From NCBI GenBank assembly GCA_013400155.1, contig VXBM01000884.1:296526-360525 (forward strand): DNA of 64,000 bases, written 5' to 3'. Numbering within the stretch: the stretch's first letter is position 1; each line of letters opens with the position of its first letter. This DNA is from Helopsaltes ochotensis. Its lineage: Eukaryota; Chordata; Aves; Passeriformes; Locustellidae. Shown here piece by piece: positions 25,401-37,900 of the stretch. Both the position numbers and the translations under genes were made by a program. The notes beneath the pieces were generated by a model that had not been told where the DNA came from, made no database searches, and saw nothing but the letters and a program-made list of their open reading frames with translations.

Positions 25401-26221
25401 TGACATCAATATATTACATATATTTTCTTCAGCCAAGTACATTGAAGTGACCATTTCCCTCCTCTCTTTGGCAGAACAATTTGCATGAATTAGGGGCAAA
25501 AAAAAGTTCTAAGGCAAAGATTTTTCTGTTTGGTTTCTCCAAAATTGCAGGAGAAGAAAGTGGAGAAAGTAATTTAGTAGGAAATATTACGTATTAGTAT
25601 GATTGGCAGTGTTAAACTGCAGTGTTAAATTTGGTAGTTAAAGAGAATTTAGAATTAGCTAATTCAATGCTTGACTATTAAGAATTAAAGCATATTCACA
25701 TATTTCAGAAGGAAGTAATCTTGGGCTTATTTTGGACAAATAGAGATGACCATTCCTTTTTCAGACAAGTTCACTTGGCTCGAAATGTAAACTGTCAATA
25801 CTTTGTAAAAGACCCTGGAAGTTTTTTTTCTAGAACCACTTTCTGTCCCTCCCAGGATTCCATCTGCTACATAGCAGCAAATATGGACATGTTGTTCTCC
25901 AACCACAAAACATTACATATGAATTGCTGACTGAAAAACTGCCTTGCTACATCTCAGCTTTAGGCATGTTTAGTGTAAAAGAATCCTGTAGTAAAGATTA
26001 TGCAGAATTTAGTTAGGGTTTTGAAAATGCCAAAACTGTCACATTGAAATTTCTGACAGGAAATATATGCTATTAGTCAGGTCAAATTCTGTCATATTGT
26101 GGCTTTGGGGGTTTAGTCAGAAAGCAGGACTTGCTGTGGTAGCTATTTCCTAACATTCCATGTTCAGGTAAGGTGAATTCTCTTTGCACACTGATAAAAC
26201 TCTAGACTGCCTTTAATGTCT
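22401..26221. other. Intergenic sequence, no gene or repeat recognised
   Basis: This AT-rich stretch has only short open frames on both strands and no codon structure, splice-flanked pocket or known repeat that I could identify. A small GA-rich tract occurs near 23760. Confidence 0.55.
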
Positions 26222-26995
26222 CAGAAGGGACATCAATAGATCATCTAGTTCCAATGCCCCTGCAACGGGCAGGGATGCCACCCACTAGACCAAGCTGCCC
26301 CATCCCTGGAAGTGTTCAAGGTCAGGCTGGATGGGCAACTTCTTCTAGTGCCTCACCAATCTCTGAGTGAAGAATTTCTGCCTCATATCTACCTGCCCTC
26401 TTTCAGTTTAAAACTGTTCCCTCTTGTCCTAACACTATTGGCCTGTATAAAAAGTTTCTCTCCGTGTTTGTTTTTAAGCTTCCTTTGGATACTGGAGGGT
26501 GGTGCTCAGGTCTACTGGAAAGTCTACTCAGAGCCTTCTCCAGGCAGAACAACCCCAACTCTCAGCCTGTCTGCACTAGAGGTGTTCCAGCCTTCTTTGT
26601 GACTTGCTCTGGACACACCCTTCTTGTTTTGGGGGCTGCAGAGCTGGACACAACACTCCAGGTGGGGTCTCAAGGGCAGAGTAGAGAGGGGAGAAATCAC
26701 CTCCCTGCTGGCTGTGCCTCTTTTGATGCAGCCTTGGACAGGCTTGGCCTTCTGGGCTGCAAAAGCACACTGCTGTGGCATGTCCAGGTTTTGGTCCACC
26801 AGAATCCCCAAGCCCTTCTCTGACAGGCTTCCTTCAATTAATTCTTCTCCCAGTCTTGACTCATGGCAGGGATTGCCCTGACCCCAGTGCAGCGCCTTGC
26901 ACTTGGATTGTTGAACTTATGATATTCTCCTGGACCCACTTCTTAAGCTTGCCTAGGTCCCTCTAGGTGCCATCCCCTCCTTCTGTTGTGTCAAG
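26222..26995 (-). mobile_element. CR1 LINE fragment with 3' end and part of the reverse transcriptase ORF
   Basis: Read on the minus strand, this is a long CR1 copy. A minus frame (about 26524-26811) keeps the decayed C-terminal signature of the CR1 polymerase: GILVDQNLDMPQQCAFAAQKA, then REVISPL and LRPHLECCVQL. Plus-strand landmarks such as CACTCCAGGTGGGGTCTCA, CCCAAGCCCTTCTCTGACAG and CCTTGCACTTGGATTGTTGAA agree. Stops and frameshifts make it a dead copy. A segment at 26298-26335 is inverted relative to the CR1 consensus (see findings). The low end (26222-26296) matches the 3' region near CATCTAGTTCCAATGCCCCTG. Confidence 0.93.
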
Positions 26996-28430
26996 GAAGT
27001 ATTAAATGGAGAATTTCAGAATTATTATCTGCAAAGTTCACATTCTTCATTTTCAGTCACATGAAAAAATAAAGAGAAAGGGTTCAGTCAATTTAAGATG
27101 CATATTTAAACCTCTGTTCTTTGTCCATTAGGCTATCTTCCCAAAACCTTTTAAATACAAATTTTCTGTTATATTTCATATATAATGTGAAATTTATATT
27201 TTTCTACTATATTTCACATTTAAAAGCTTGTTCAGATTTTATTTATAGATGCCAGTACTCCAGTTGTGTTGATTAACATCAAAAGAACTGATAACAGTGC
27301 CTTTACCTGACATAAAAGGAGTGTAGGGAAAGATTGCAGCTCTTTAATAATGCTGTTTTTCTTAGCAAATGCTATCACCTAATTGTTCTCATGATGTCAG
27401 ATGCAGTTAGGATGTATTCTTGCAGAATGATGTTGGTCAGCTTGAGGTATTTCAACATCTTCCCAATCTTGTCTGCAATTAGTACATGTTACACACAAGA
27501 GTCCCACCAGGTGGCAATAAAACTCTTCATTCTTTAAAGCATTTGCTGTTATTTTAGATGAGAGAAAGGTATGTTGTGTACCAATTAGACAGGAAAAATC
27601 GTGATTTCTAATAAGGCAATAGAAAATTATTTTTCTGAACTCTCAAGGTATGAGTGCTTGCTTACAAAAAGTCTGGAAACAGCAGCGTGCTGGGCAATAG
27701 CCATTGTTGTGTTCTTAACAGCTGTTTCAAGGTAAATACAAGTAATATATTCCACTTGGTTCCTGAGAAAGTGAAATAAGTCTGTCATTTGATGCAACTG
27801 TAGAGAGCAGACAGAGTGAAATACTAATGTACTAGTGGGAGCTTAAACCTCTCAGAAGTCTCACAATTTTAGTTCTTATTTAGACTGATGAAATTCACAT
27901 CTTCAGCTGCAAAAGAAATCTAGACTTAATACAGGTGTATTTCTATAAGTGCTGTACAGTTGCTATGTTCCTATCCTGTATTTCTATTCCCATCCTATTT
28001 TTGAAGGAGAAAAACCCTGCACACATACAGCCTTAGTCAACTGCCACTACTGGGGAAGTGCCAGTGACAAAACATGCATGAAGATGCACTGATTTGCCAC
28101 CTAATTTGCTTTGGTAGTTTCTGGCATATATTTCTTGCCCCATTCATCCTAATTCCTTGCAAAAATTTCTTGTCCCCTTATTTCTTAATGATAAATGATA
28201 TTTTTCTGCTTTATGTATTTATGTATTACATCACCCTTGATTTTACCTGCCCTTCTTCCAGCACAGGAATGCATGTGTGTGTCTCTACATCACTTCTGGA
28301 CCCAAGCAGGCCTGAGTACGATGAGCAGCACACTGATGCAACTTTGGCCTGAAATTTTACACATTTTCTGGTGCAAATTATCTTTTTAATTTTGGAACAG
28401 TTAATGTATAATGCAGATTAACAAACTCAG
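26996..28430. other. Intergenic sequence, no gene seen
   Basis: Apart from a 10-base inverted repeat at 27184-27220, nothing recognisable is present. The open frames are short and without coding character. Confidence 0.55.
27184..27220. repeat. Perfect 10-base inverted repeat
   Basis: AATGTGAAAT (27184-27193) is the exact reverse complement of ATTTCACATT (27211-27220), with 17 AT-rich bases between them. It could fold as a hairpin. It lies in AT-rich intergenic DNA, where such short palindromes arise by chance. Confidence 0.7.
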
Positions 28431-28960
28431 TGTGGTGAGTTGACCCTGGCTAAGTGCCAGGTGCTGGCTACAGTCACTCTATCACTGCACTCAGCTGGGC
28501 AGGGGAGACAAAAGGAAAGGCTTACGGGTCCAGATAAGGGCAGGGAGAGATCACTCACCAGTTACTCTCATGGGCAAAACAGACTGAACTCCGGGAAATT
28601 TATCTTAATTTGTTACCAATCAAGTGAGAGTAGGATAAGGAAAAAACCCCTCTTCTTGCGCTCGACTTTACTCATGTTCTCCACCTCCTCCCCGCAGTAG
28701 CACAGGGGGATGGGGGTTGGGGGACTGCAGACAGTTTATCAAATGTCATCTCTGCTGCTCCTTCCTCCTCAGAAGGAGAACTCCTCACACTTTTCTCCTG
28801 CTCCAGTGTGGGGTCCTTCCTGCAGGAGACAGTCCTCCATAAACTTCTCCAAAGTGAGTCCTTCCCATAGGGTGCCTGGGATCAGGACTGAATTGCTGCC
28901 TTGACTCACACCACACATTTGCTCTTTTCTATAGCTCTCTTTCTTTATCTGCAAGAGATA
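28431..28960 (-). mobile_element. LTR fragment of an avian endogenous retrovirus
   Basis: The block begins TGTGGTGAGTTGACCCTGGC and continues with AGATCACTCACCAGTTACTC, GGGCAAAACAGACTGAACTC, TTGTTACCAATCAAGTGAGAG and CTCCTCACACTTTTCTCCTG, in the order I know from a common avian LTR family. The usual sense strand is probably minus. The repeated 'CTCCAGTGTGGGGTCCTTCC / CTCCAAAGTGAGTCCTTCCC' units near 28800-28870 are characteristic of that family. It is truncated at its high end, and the exact limit near 28960 is uncertain. No coding retroviral sequence is present. Confidence 0.82.
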
Positions 28961-31347
28961 CTTAACTGCCCTTCTGAAGGACTTTACAAATTGTTAAATA
29001 AGGCAAAGATTTAGCAAAAATTGCTATTGCTTTTTAGGCAAAATGATACATTTGCAGAAAAGGCCATCCAAGCTTGTGGACAAACAAACATTTCATATAT
29101 TATGAAACATTATAAAATTTGTAATATATTAAACACTAGCAAAGACCCACCTAAAAATTAATCTCATGTTCTTAGTTAAGCTTAGTTACTTGTACTTACA
29201 TCTGTCCCCATTTAGATTGTTCACAGTAAGAATACAGAATTTGACATTAAAGGCTACAGTAGTATTTTTCTATCTCCTCCTCCCTCCCCCAAAAAAGCCA
29301 CCAAAACCCCCCAAACCAAATAGCTATGCAGAACAGTATTTGGCTTTTAGTACAGACCATTTGTTCCTCTCCACTGATAAATGCATATATAATGCACTTG
29401 CATCAGTCACAGATACAGCAAGAGATAGACTTTTGAGATACTCTTTCTAGAAATACTGCTCCTGATGAATAAATAAACCAAGTAATTCTGGCTTTCATTA
29501 GAAGGAATACCAGCATATTTTCAACATATGAGAAAATCTGCAGTTCCCCCTTCGAATTTCCCTGTTTTCCCCAACAGACTAATCAGAAAATACCATTATA
29601 TTCTGTACTGAATTCAGAATTCATAGGTACATTTCACTGAAGGAGATAACATAGTTTTCTGAATGGAATTAAAATTTATCAACACAGCCTAAAACAAACA
29701 AATTATGACATTTCCCACATCTCGCTACTGACAATTGTCTTCAGTCATTCACCTGCTGACTTTGTTAACAGCAAAGGAAACTACTGAAAAAAAACCACTC
29801 TATGATTACAAAAACAGTACTGGAAGAGATTCAAACCTATTTGTCTACTACTTGTTTCCCTATACTAATTCAGGATCCACTTTACTGTAATTGATTCAGG
29901 AAAGGTTAAATAAAAGGACTCCTGATATTCAAAGACAATCTGCTACAGTTCTTCACCTATTTTATCATTACAATGATTCAAATATATTGGGAAAAAAGAA
30001 ACCCCAAACCACCCAAGAATTTAACACAATATGTTACATTTTATAGAGCTAATCTATGATCTAGGGTAGGTCAATAACAGGATGGATCAAAAAGCCAAAG
30101 AAGGATGAAGAATAACTGGCTGTGTACTAGTACATGGGGGATTACAGTAGATTAAAAAATGATAAATCGGGAATGTCATTCTATTTCAGATAAAAGCAAG
30201 TGCCATTGTGGCATGCAAGGCATACAGGAGGTAATCCCTTCACTACTCAGGATTGTAAGGCCACGGCTGCCACACTTCAGAATCTGGGTCCATAGTTTGG
30301 AAAGAGGCAAATCAACGGATAAAGTCTAGTGAAGAGCAGTGAGTCAAAAACCTAGATGGGATTTAGGAAAAAATGTGGGAAAATTAGTCTTTTAACCTTG
30401 CCAAAGAAGATACCTCAAAATATGCAAAATGTTTTGCAAAGAGAATGTTTTTAGTTCTCAAAGGGGTTAGAACAGGAAGTAATAACTTGCAGTATTATAT
30501 GTATTATATGACATTTAGATTAGATATGAAAACTTTACAAGAACACTGTAGCAGACCATCTGTGCAACCATCATCAGAGGGGCTTTTTAAGAGGAGGCAA
30601 TACAAACTGCTAGCCAGGTATTAGTAATAATGCTTCAGAGAACAAGATAATTTAGATAATGTATCAACATTTCATCCCACTTTGAGATTTTTATCAACAT
30701 TTCTTTATTTTTCATATTACCACACTTTGTGTATCACTCTTCTTTTAAAGAAGGTTTGAAGAACTTCAGAATATTGATAAGTACTCAATTCCAATTACAT
30801 GTTACAATATATCACTTTTCAAAGGTATGATATTTAGAATATTCCCTTACTACTGATTACCTCTGTTAATCTCACTTAGATTGGTGAGAAAACCTAAAAA
30901 CGTTTTTCTGCTGGACACAGCTGAGACTACTGATCATAGGCTTATTTTAGTAAGAGCCAAATTTAGATATCCAATCAGCATAATGCTTTGCTAACACAAA
31001 GTTTGACAATATTTACAGTTAGCAATTTGAAAGCTGGTAATACATCTGCCTTTTATTTTCTGTGGTTTTGTTGACATACTTACGTGAATTATTGCATTAA
31101 TTAAGCTTTATGAATAGAGATCTGCTCTTTACTCATGCTCAAGGTATCATGAGGTCTTGGGATAAAACTTTCAATACCAGAGTGAGAACAAGAAACAAAT
31201 CTTCAAGAAGCTCTTGGGGCACAGGATTAAAAAAATGGACCAATTTAATACTTGAGTTAGACTCCCTTTAGTTGTCTAACCTGGCATTTTAGTGGAGTGA
31301 GAGGGAGCAGGGAGGGTTTGTTTTTTTTTTTTTTTTAAATTATGTGT
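28961..31347. other. Intergenic sequence, no gene seen
   Basis: This is AT-rich sequence with short chance frames only. A run of 16 T at 31321-31336 lies just before the next LTR. No repeats were recognised otherwise. Confidence 0.55.
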
Positions 31348-31948
31348 TGTGGTTTCACCCCAGCCAGCAACCAACCCCCAGCAGCTGCTTGCTGACTCCC
31401 CCAGTCAGCAGGATCAGGAAGTGAATTGGGAAAGTAAAACCTGGGAAACTCATGAGTTGAGATTAAGACAGTATAGCAAAAACAAAAGCTGTGCACACAA
31501 GCAAAGCAAAATGAGGAATTAATTCACTGCTTCCCATGGGCAGGCAGGTGCTCAGACATCTCCAGTACAACAGGACCCATCACGTGTAATGGTGATTTGG
31601 GAAGACAAAGAAAGGCAAATAACATCACTTCAAATATGTGCCCTTACCTACTTCTTCCCTGCCCCACTTCATATACTGAGCCTGATGTCACAGGGTCTGG
31701 AATATCCCTTTGGTCAGTTTGGGACACCTGTCCTGGCTGTGTCTCCTCCCAGCCTCCCATTCACCTCCAGTTTCCCTGCCAGAGTGGACTGTGAAAAGCA
31801 GAAAAGGCCCTGGTTCTGTGTAAACTCTGCTCAGCAATAACAAAAACATCTCTATGTTATCAACCCTGTGCTCAGCACAAATCCAAAACACAGCCCCATA
31901 CCAGCCACTGTGAGGAAAGTTATCTCTACCCTAGCCAAAACCAGCACA
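31348..31948 (-). mobile_element. Solo LTR of an avian endogenous retrovirus, nearly complete
   Basis: The element runs from TGTGGTTTCACCCCAGCCAG to AAACCAGCACA, about 601 bases with TG...CA ends. Internal landmarks (GACTCCCCCAGTCAGCAGGAT, CATATACTGAGCCTGATGTCA, ATCCCTTTGGTCAGTTTGGG, TCCTGGCTGTGTCTCCTCCC) match a widespread avian LTR family read in reverse. On the minus strand it starts TGTGCTGGTTTTGGC and carries AGTATATGAAG as a likely TATA region. No target-site duplication is evident, so flanking decay or rearrangement is likely. There are no internal retroviral genes. The 60-80 codon frames across it are chance. Confidence 0.9.
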
Positions 31949-34900
31949 TCCATCAAGATTAAAAAGATTATTTCATAAAAATGCAATTTGAGGTTCACAA
32001 AATTTTTTTGGCTATAAATTTTTAACTCGCCTAAAATCTTTCCTTTGGGCAATTCTCAAAGTCCTTAGAATATGCTAAGACTTTTTAGGGTTAGGGCCCA
32101 AGCCATTTGAAATGATTCATAAAAGAACAGAGTCTAATAGGGAAAATTACCTAAATAATTCAACGCCGTTATACCCTTTGATAGGTACATGAGGAACAGA
32201 AAATGCCTTTGGAGGTTCCGTTTCATTTTCACTTTAGGCAAGAGAACATTTCTTTTTTGAAACAGAAAAATTCTTTGCCTTACACTGCCTCATATCTGGC
32301 ATCACAGTGTTTTATACACACTGTGCCTGACTCATTCCATGTGAGCAAGAAAGGTTTCTGTAGGAGATAGGCATGCTATATTCCAAATGCAGTTGTACTG
32401 ACATCTTAAACAAATAAAAAAATAAGCTACGGAAATAATGCAGAAATTCTGAGCATCTTCAGAGCATTTTATGAGCTTTACCTTGTTTACCAGATTAAAC
32501 ACTTTTCATGCACTGAGCTCTGGGGTATGAACTGTGTTCTCTTTGCTTCTTTTTGCCCTGCAGCCTCCTTAGATGAGCTTTGGGAAATTGGAAAGACTGC
32601 ACAGAGAGAGAATTAATTTGCACACAGGATCTGCAGCCTAAATTTGTCGTCTTGGCAGCCCTCTCTTTTTGAAGTAAATCATGAATCATCACCAACGGAT
32701 GAGCCACAGAGGATAAAGTCCATGTTACAAAGTCTGTGGCTAGAGCCAGCCTTCGAGAGCCTGCATGCACACCGACCCCGCAGTGCAGCACAGCCATGAG
32801 CCCCTGGGCTGTGAGCAACCAGCTCAGACACAGTGCGAGCTGCGGGGTCTCAGCAGTTCCACCACCTCTCTTGCTGACTACCCTTTCCTCCATTACACAT
32901 CCTTGGTATCTTCTCACAGCCTAATTTACTGACACCTTCTGCCATCATCTTCCCACTTAATCTGTTGGAACCCACTATGACGTTACTGTGGCTGGACAAC
33001 AACTGGGAGCCTTTTTCAAACTGTTGTATGTATATTGCCATCTTATGGGAGTACTCACACCACTTTCCTAGTGTTACTGTTTATCTGAGCCTGAAATTAC
33101 ACAGTTTAATTAAATTTTGTTTGACATTCATCCCCATTTTTTCTTAGTCTTTATTTGCCATGTGACTCCACCCTCCATCACAAAATGGTTCTGGCAGTCT
33201 CCTCTGGCCTAGAGGGTTGGTATAGGTGTTCTATTCTAGTCCCAGTTCTTTTTCTAAAGAAAAAAGGGAGCCATAAGAAAATATAAGTGCACTCCATGTT
33301 ATTTGGACATAAGGTATGTTTACACACTCCTAGTTACTCAAGTTGTTACTAGTCTCTGAGCGGTGTACTTTCAGGCAATAATCAATTTGGTATCTTTCCT
33401 AAGGACAAATATTGTAAGCACAGAGCTAATGCCATTATCCTGTCTAAACTTTCTGCTTATTGCAGCCTATTGTATTGAATTTAGGTGAAATTGTCTCTAC
33501 AGTGGTATAAGGAGACCAAAATTATATGGGCAACTAATACAGGGTTTTTTTTCTTACCATAATATTAATTATACCTGATGCAATTAATTTTTAAACTTGA
33601 GAAATGTTTTCATCTTCCTCTGTTACACATTAAGCTGTCACTTAAAAGAAATTAAATATACTTAACAGAGATTAAATATATTTTTATTACATACAAAAGC
33701 ATCCAAGTTCTGCACCACCAGAAGCAAGGAAATATTTCAGTTATTTTGCTTCTGAGCATTCACAAGAATATGATAGTACAGGAGGAGTTTTGCTATTTTC
33801 CCTGACTATGGTAATGCATTTCTGGAGATGAGTAATGAAAGGGCCCATTTCATCTTCCACAGGGCAGACTTCCTGATTCCAGGACCTTTGGTGAGCAACT
33901 GGTCTTATCCAGTTTCTACCTCTAAAGAAAAGACCACCATCAGTATTCAAAGTCCCATTCTGTCTTTGATGAGAGCGGCTTTCAAGTGAGAAACAGCAGA
34001 TCTTAACACATCTCCGATGCTCAGTTACACACTGATTTCCCAAGATAATCAAATCTTTGGCTCATTTTCTCTTTTAATAGGGAAAAGGGAAAGAATTTAT
34101 CAGACTATCTGTTCACTTCCCTATCACCCTTTATTTCTTCTCAAAGGTCAACTTTATGAGAGCAACGTTTTTCATTGTCTAAGAAAGCTACACCCAGGGG
34201 AATTCCTCAATATTTCCCTCAAACAAAGACCTTACACGACAGCAGTAAAGTGTTTCTTCATTTTGCATACTAATTGAAGATTTACATCAGTGGGCATAAC
34301 AGAACTTGTGGTAGATCTTAAAGGGCATTTCCAACTAGTTGCTATCCTTTGAAATTATGTATAACCTTGTATTATGTCCTGAACCTGCAGTTTTGAATCC
34401 ATAGATGCAAGAAAAGTACACCTACGCTCTAAACACATGAACTGCTGTAGTAGTACTAAAATATTCAATATGATTAAATTCTGATATTAATTAGAAGATC
34501 AGTAAAGGGTATTTTCATTTCTTTTTTCGTTTGCACGTTAAGTTTCTCTAAGAGGGATGCTATAAGAATTGATGAACTTATATTATTGATATATACAATA
34601 TTATAAGATCTTGTCTTCAGAAAGTCAAGGTGGTCATTAGCAACTCATTCTTAAAAAGAAAGAAAAAGAATCATGAAGAGGAAAAAACGGTTCACCAAAA
34701 TGTCCTGATTTTAACAGCCATATTTCGAAGCCTTTTTCCAACAAAGCTCTGACTAGCTCAGTACATCATGCAGTAAAGCAAGCGTGAGTGAGCCACGGGC
34801 ACACATCCTCAGAGAATTCCTTCTAAGAAGTATAATGGCTGTTATTTTTACACTTTTAATCCCTAGCCTCTCCTTATTACCGCTAATCATCTCAGCACAC

Positions 34901-37900
34901 GCATTAAAGAGGGCTCTGCAGGTAGCGTAGCATGAGAAATCAATTGCCATCCAAAGCACTAGTGCCTGCTTCTACAGCAGCATCTTTGACCACACATGGG
35001 TTAATATACTGTGAATCTTCAGTTTTCCCCTTTCTTTTAACATGAGTCAAACGCTTTATTCCCATATTCCACAGCATAGTCATTAATTTCATCTATTTAT
35101 ATTGTCATTTTTAATTTGATATGTGACTGCACAGCAAGGCAGCTTTTAACCAAGTCAGCTGTACATAAAGCCTATAATAAATCCTAATTTCAGGGTGTAT
35201 ATTCCCAGAAGACTTCCCCCTCTATTAAGGAATAAGTGACTTCTCTAAAACAGGTGCAAGAAAACATTAAAAGTGCATACATATCTGCTCAGACACAGAA
35301 GAAAGGAATATTGTACAATCTATCCAGTACAATACGGAAACACAACTTATGATTGTTAAACTACATATTTCAACTCTTAATTGCAGTCTACTTCCTTAGG
35401 CTGCTATTTATACCCATGCATGGTAATTATTCCCTATTCAAAGCACGAGTTTCTAACACATGCTGTTTCTGGATATTATACCATCACCCACCTAAGGCAA
35501 AACCCATCAAGAGGGTGAGAAAGATGGGAGAACATCTCCAAGAAGATACACTGCAACTTGTCATATCAGTGCTTTGACCATTTGTAAAAGAAGATTCGAT
35601 TCTGACTACGTGTTGTAGAAAGAATTTATATGATGCACACACAACTCTTGGCAGGTTCTGACCTTGCCAAACCTTTATGGTCCCACCTTGTGAGCTGTAC
35701 ACACTAGCACCACTTGCCCTTTGGTACAGCAGACACACATCCTGTGTTTTGAAATTCAGCAGCGTGGTAGGTGATTTTTATTTTTTTTTTTTGGCGTATG
35801 TTGGTGCCACTATCAATTTTGTACACAACTGCACAGCACGACAGATTCTTCTGAGGTGTGTAAAAGGCACCTTTGCTCCAGGGCCGAAGTAGCCTTGCAG
35901 AGATCCACCCACAATGCTGAGAGGGAGCCCAGGCATCCCATAAACAGACACTTAGCAGCCAGCTGTCTGAGCAGAACACATCTCCACTACAGAAAATCAG
36001 GCCAGCTCTTTCCAGCAAGCTTGAATCTGAAAATAGTGTCTTTAAAAAAAATAAGGTTAAAACATGACTGTTTTAAATGAAAATCCACTGCAAGTTTCAC
36101 AATGCCACAATTACTTAGAAGAATAAATCTCATTTCATTTCAATGACTCCAAATCTCCCAGGCTTTCAGAAGGTGTCTTGAATTCAACCTTTCTAGAAAA
36201 ATCATTCCCATAAAAGATCACATCCAAATCCTTTAAAGTGCATAATTATAATCAGTCGACTTAAGGCTCCCCCCAAAAGAAAATTTCTCTTGCTTGTCCT
36301 GAGCAGTATTAACATTCATAATGATAAGTGCTGTAAGAAGTTTTAAATATAGCCATATATTGTACATAATTGTGCTGTTGCTATGCACTATTATATGACT
36401 GCCTGCAGATGGCTGCATTTCAATGAGAAAAAAAACTTTGTTCTTTGAGTGTGTATTTCTGATTTCTAAATAATTATATTGACAATATTAACAATATTAA
36501 CAATAATAACAACAATAATAAAAAAATAACCAATGCACCGCTTTTACATTTCCAGCAGCAAAGAGTCTGGTTCCCTCTGTGTAAATCAGTTTCAAATGTG
36601 CTCTAGGATTTTTTTTTAATAGAAGAGTGTAAAAGCTTAAGGCATTACAAAAAAACCTGAAGCTTTAAAAACTTCTCACACTTTGAGTTTTAACTGAACA
36701 GGAGCACCACCTCTATTTACAAGAGATTTTTATTAGTATTAAAAGGCAAATTTAGACCAAGGAGTTTGATATTCTTCTGCTCTTTAGAATGAGAATATCA
36801 ATATTAAAAATGAATTAACTTTTCAATTATGGCTTGTCCTTGAAATTTTATTTTGCTTTTTACTTAATATAGTTACAGCAGCATGAGTGCAATAAAGTCG
36901 AAGTGCTTCTAATTCTAAATTGCATAGTTGTAAAGTTACCAGAAAGTTTTTAGGGCATTCTTAAAGTGTTGCTTCAAAAAGTCAGTTTTATTCCTCCTGA
37001 ACTAAATGAGTAATTTGCATTGATTTTTAAGGCATTCAGAACAGAGCCGAGTATTTTCTTGCTGATGTCTCACATATCACTTCTCAGATTCAATGCTTCA
37101 GTCTGCTTTACCACTCATTAATAGCAGAGGTAGGAAGCTGGTAACACACTAGCCAATCAGTGGTAATATATCAGCTGATAGCTGGGCAAAATACTTCTCT
37201 TCCTTTGCAGACATCTTCTGTATTTCACAGCTTCACACTCTGTTTGTGTTGTTCAGAAGCTTTCCACAACAGCAGGTACACCACAATTGCCAGGATATAT
37301 CAGGATTAATTTTTGGCTGACCCACTGAATTCCAGTGTGAACTTGGGCTTGACCCAGTAGTTTTCTACCGGTAAGATACAACACTGCTGTAAATAAACAG
37401 GCAAACAAAATATAGGCCAGATTATAAATCTTTACTTTCACTTGATATGCCAGTCTCTTGGCTATTCCGTGATCACTAACAGCACTAGTTCTTTGAGGAT
37501 GGGACCATCTTTACAGTAAATCTGTGCAGACAGTGCAGTGGGTCCTTCTGCTTCTAGATATGAGTGGATATCAAACTCCAAGCTCTCAAAAGAATGTTTT
37601 AGGGTTCATGGTTGATGGTTGCTCTCCAGCTGAATGGAACAGCAGGTTATAGAACTCTGACAGGAAGATATTTTTGATTCTGCAGACAAGATAATCATCT
37701 TACTTTTAAACTAAATCAAATTTATGTTAATTAAAAAAACCCCCAAAAACTCAAACACTTCTATTAATAAAAAATACTGAGAAACAAAGTGCTAGCAAAG
37801 ATATAAACTATACTTTCTTCTTTGTTTTCAAGTATTTCCAAGTGAAAATTATTTAATAAGAAAGTATTTTGCACGTAATAACCCTATGCACCAATCCATT

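Noticed and set aside
37253..37441. 62-codon minus frame with a plausible membrane segment.
   Set aside because: No supporting splice or promoter context and no recognised family; hydrophobic runs are common in AT-rich frames.
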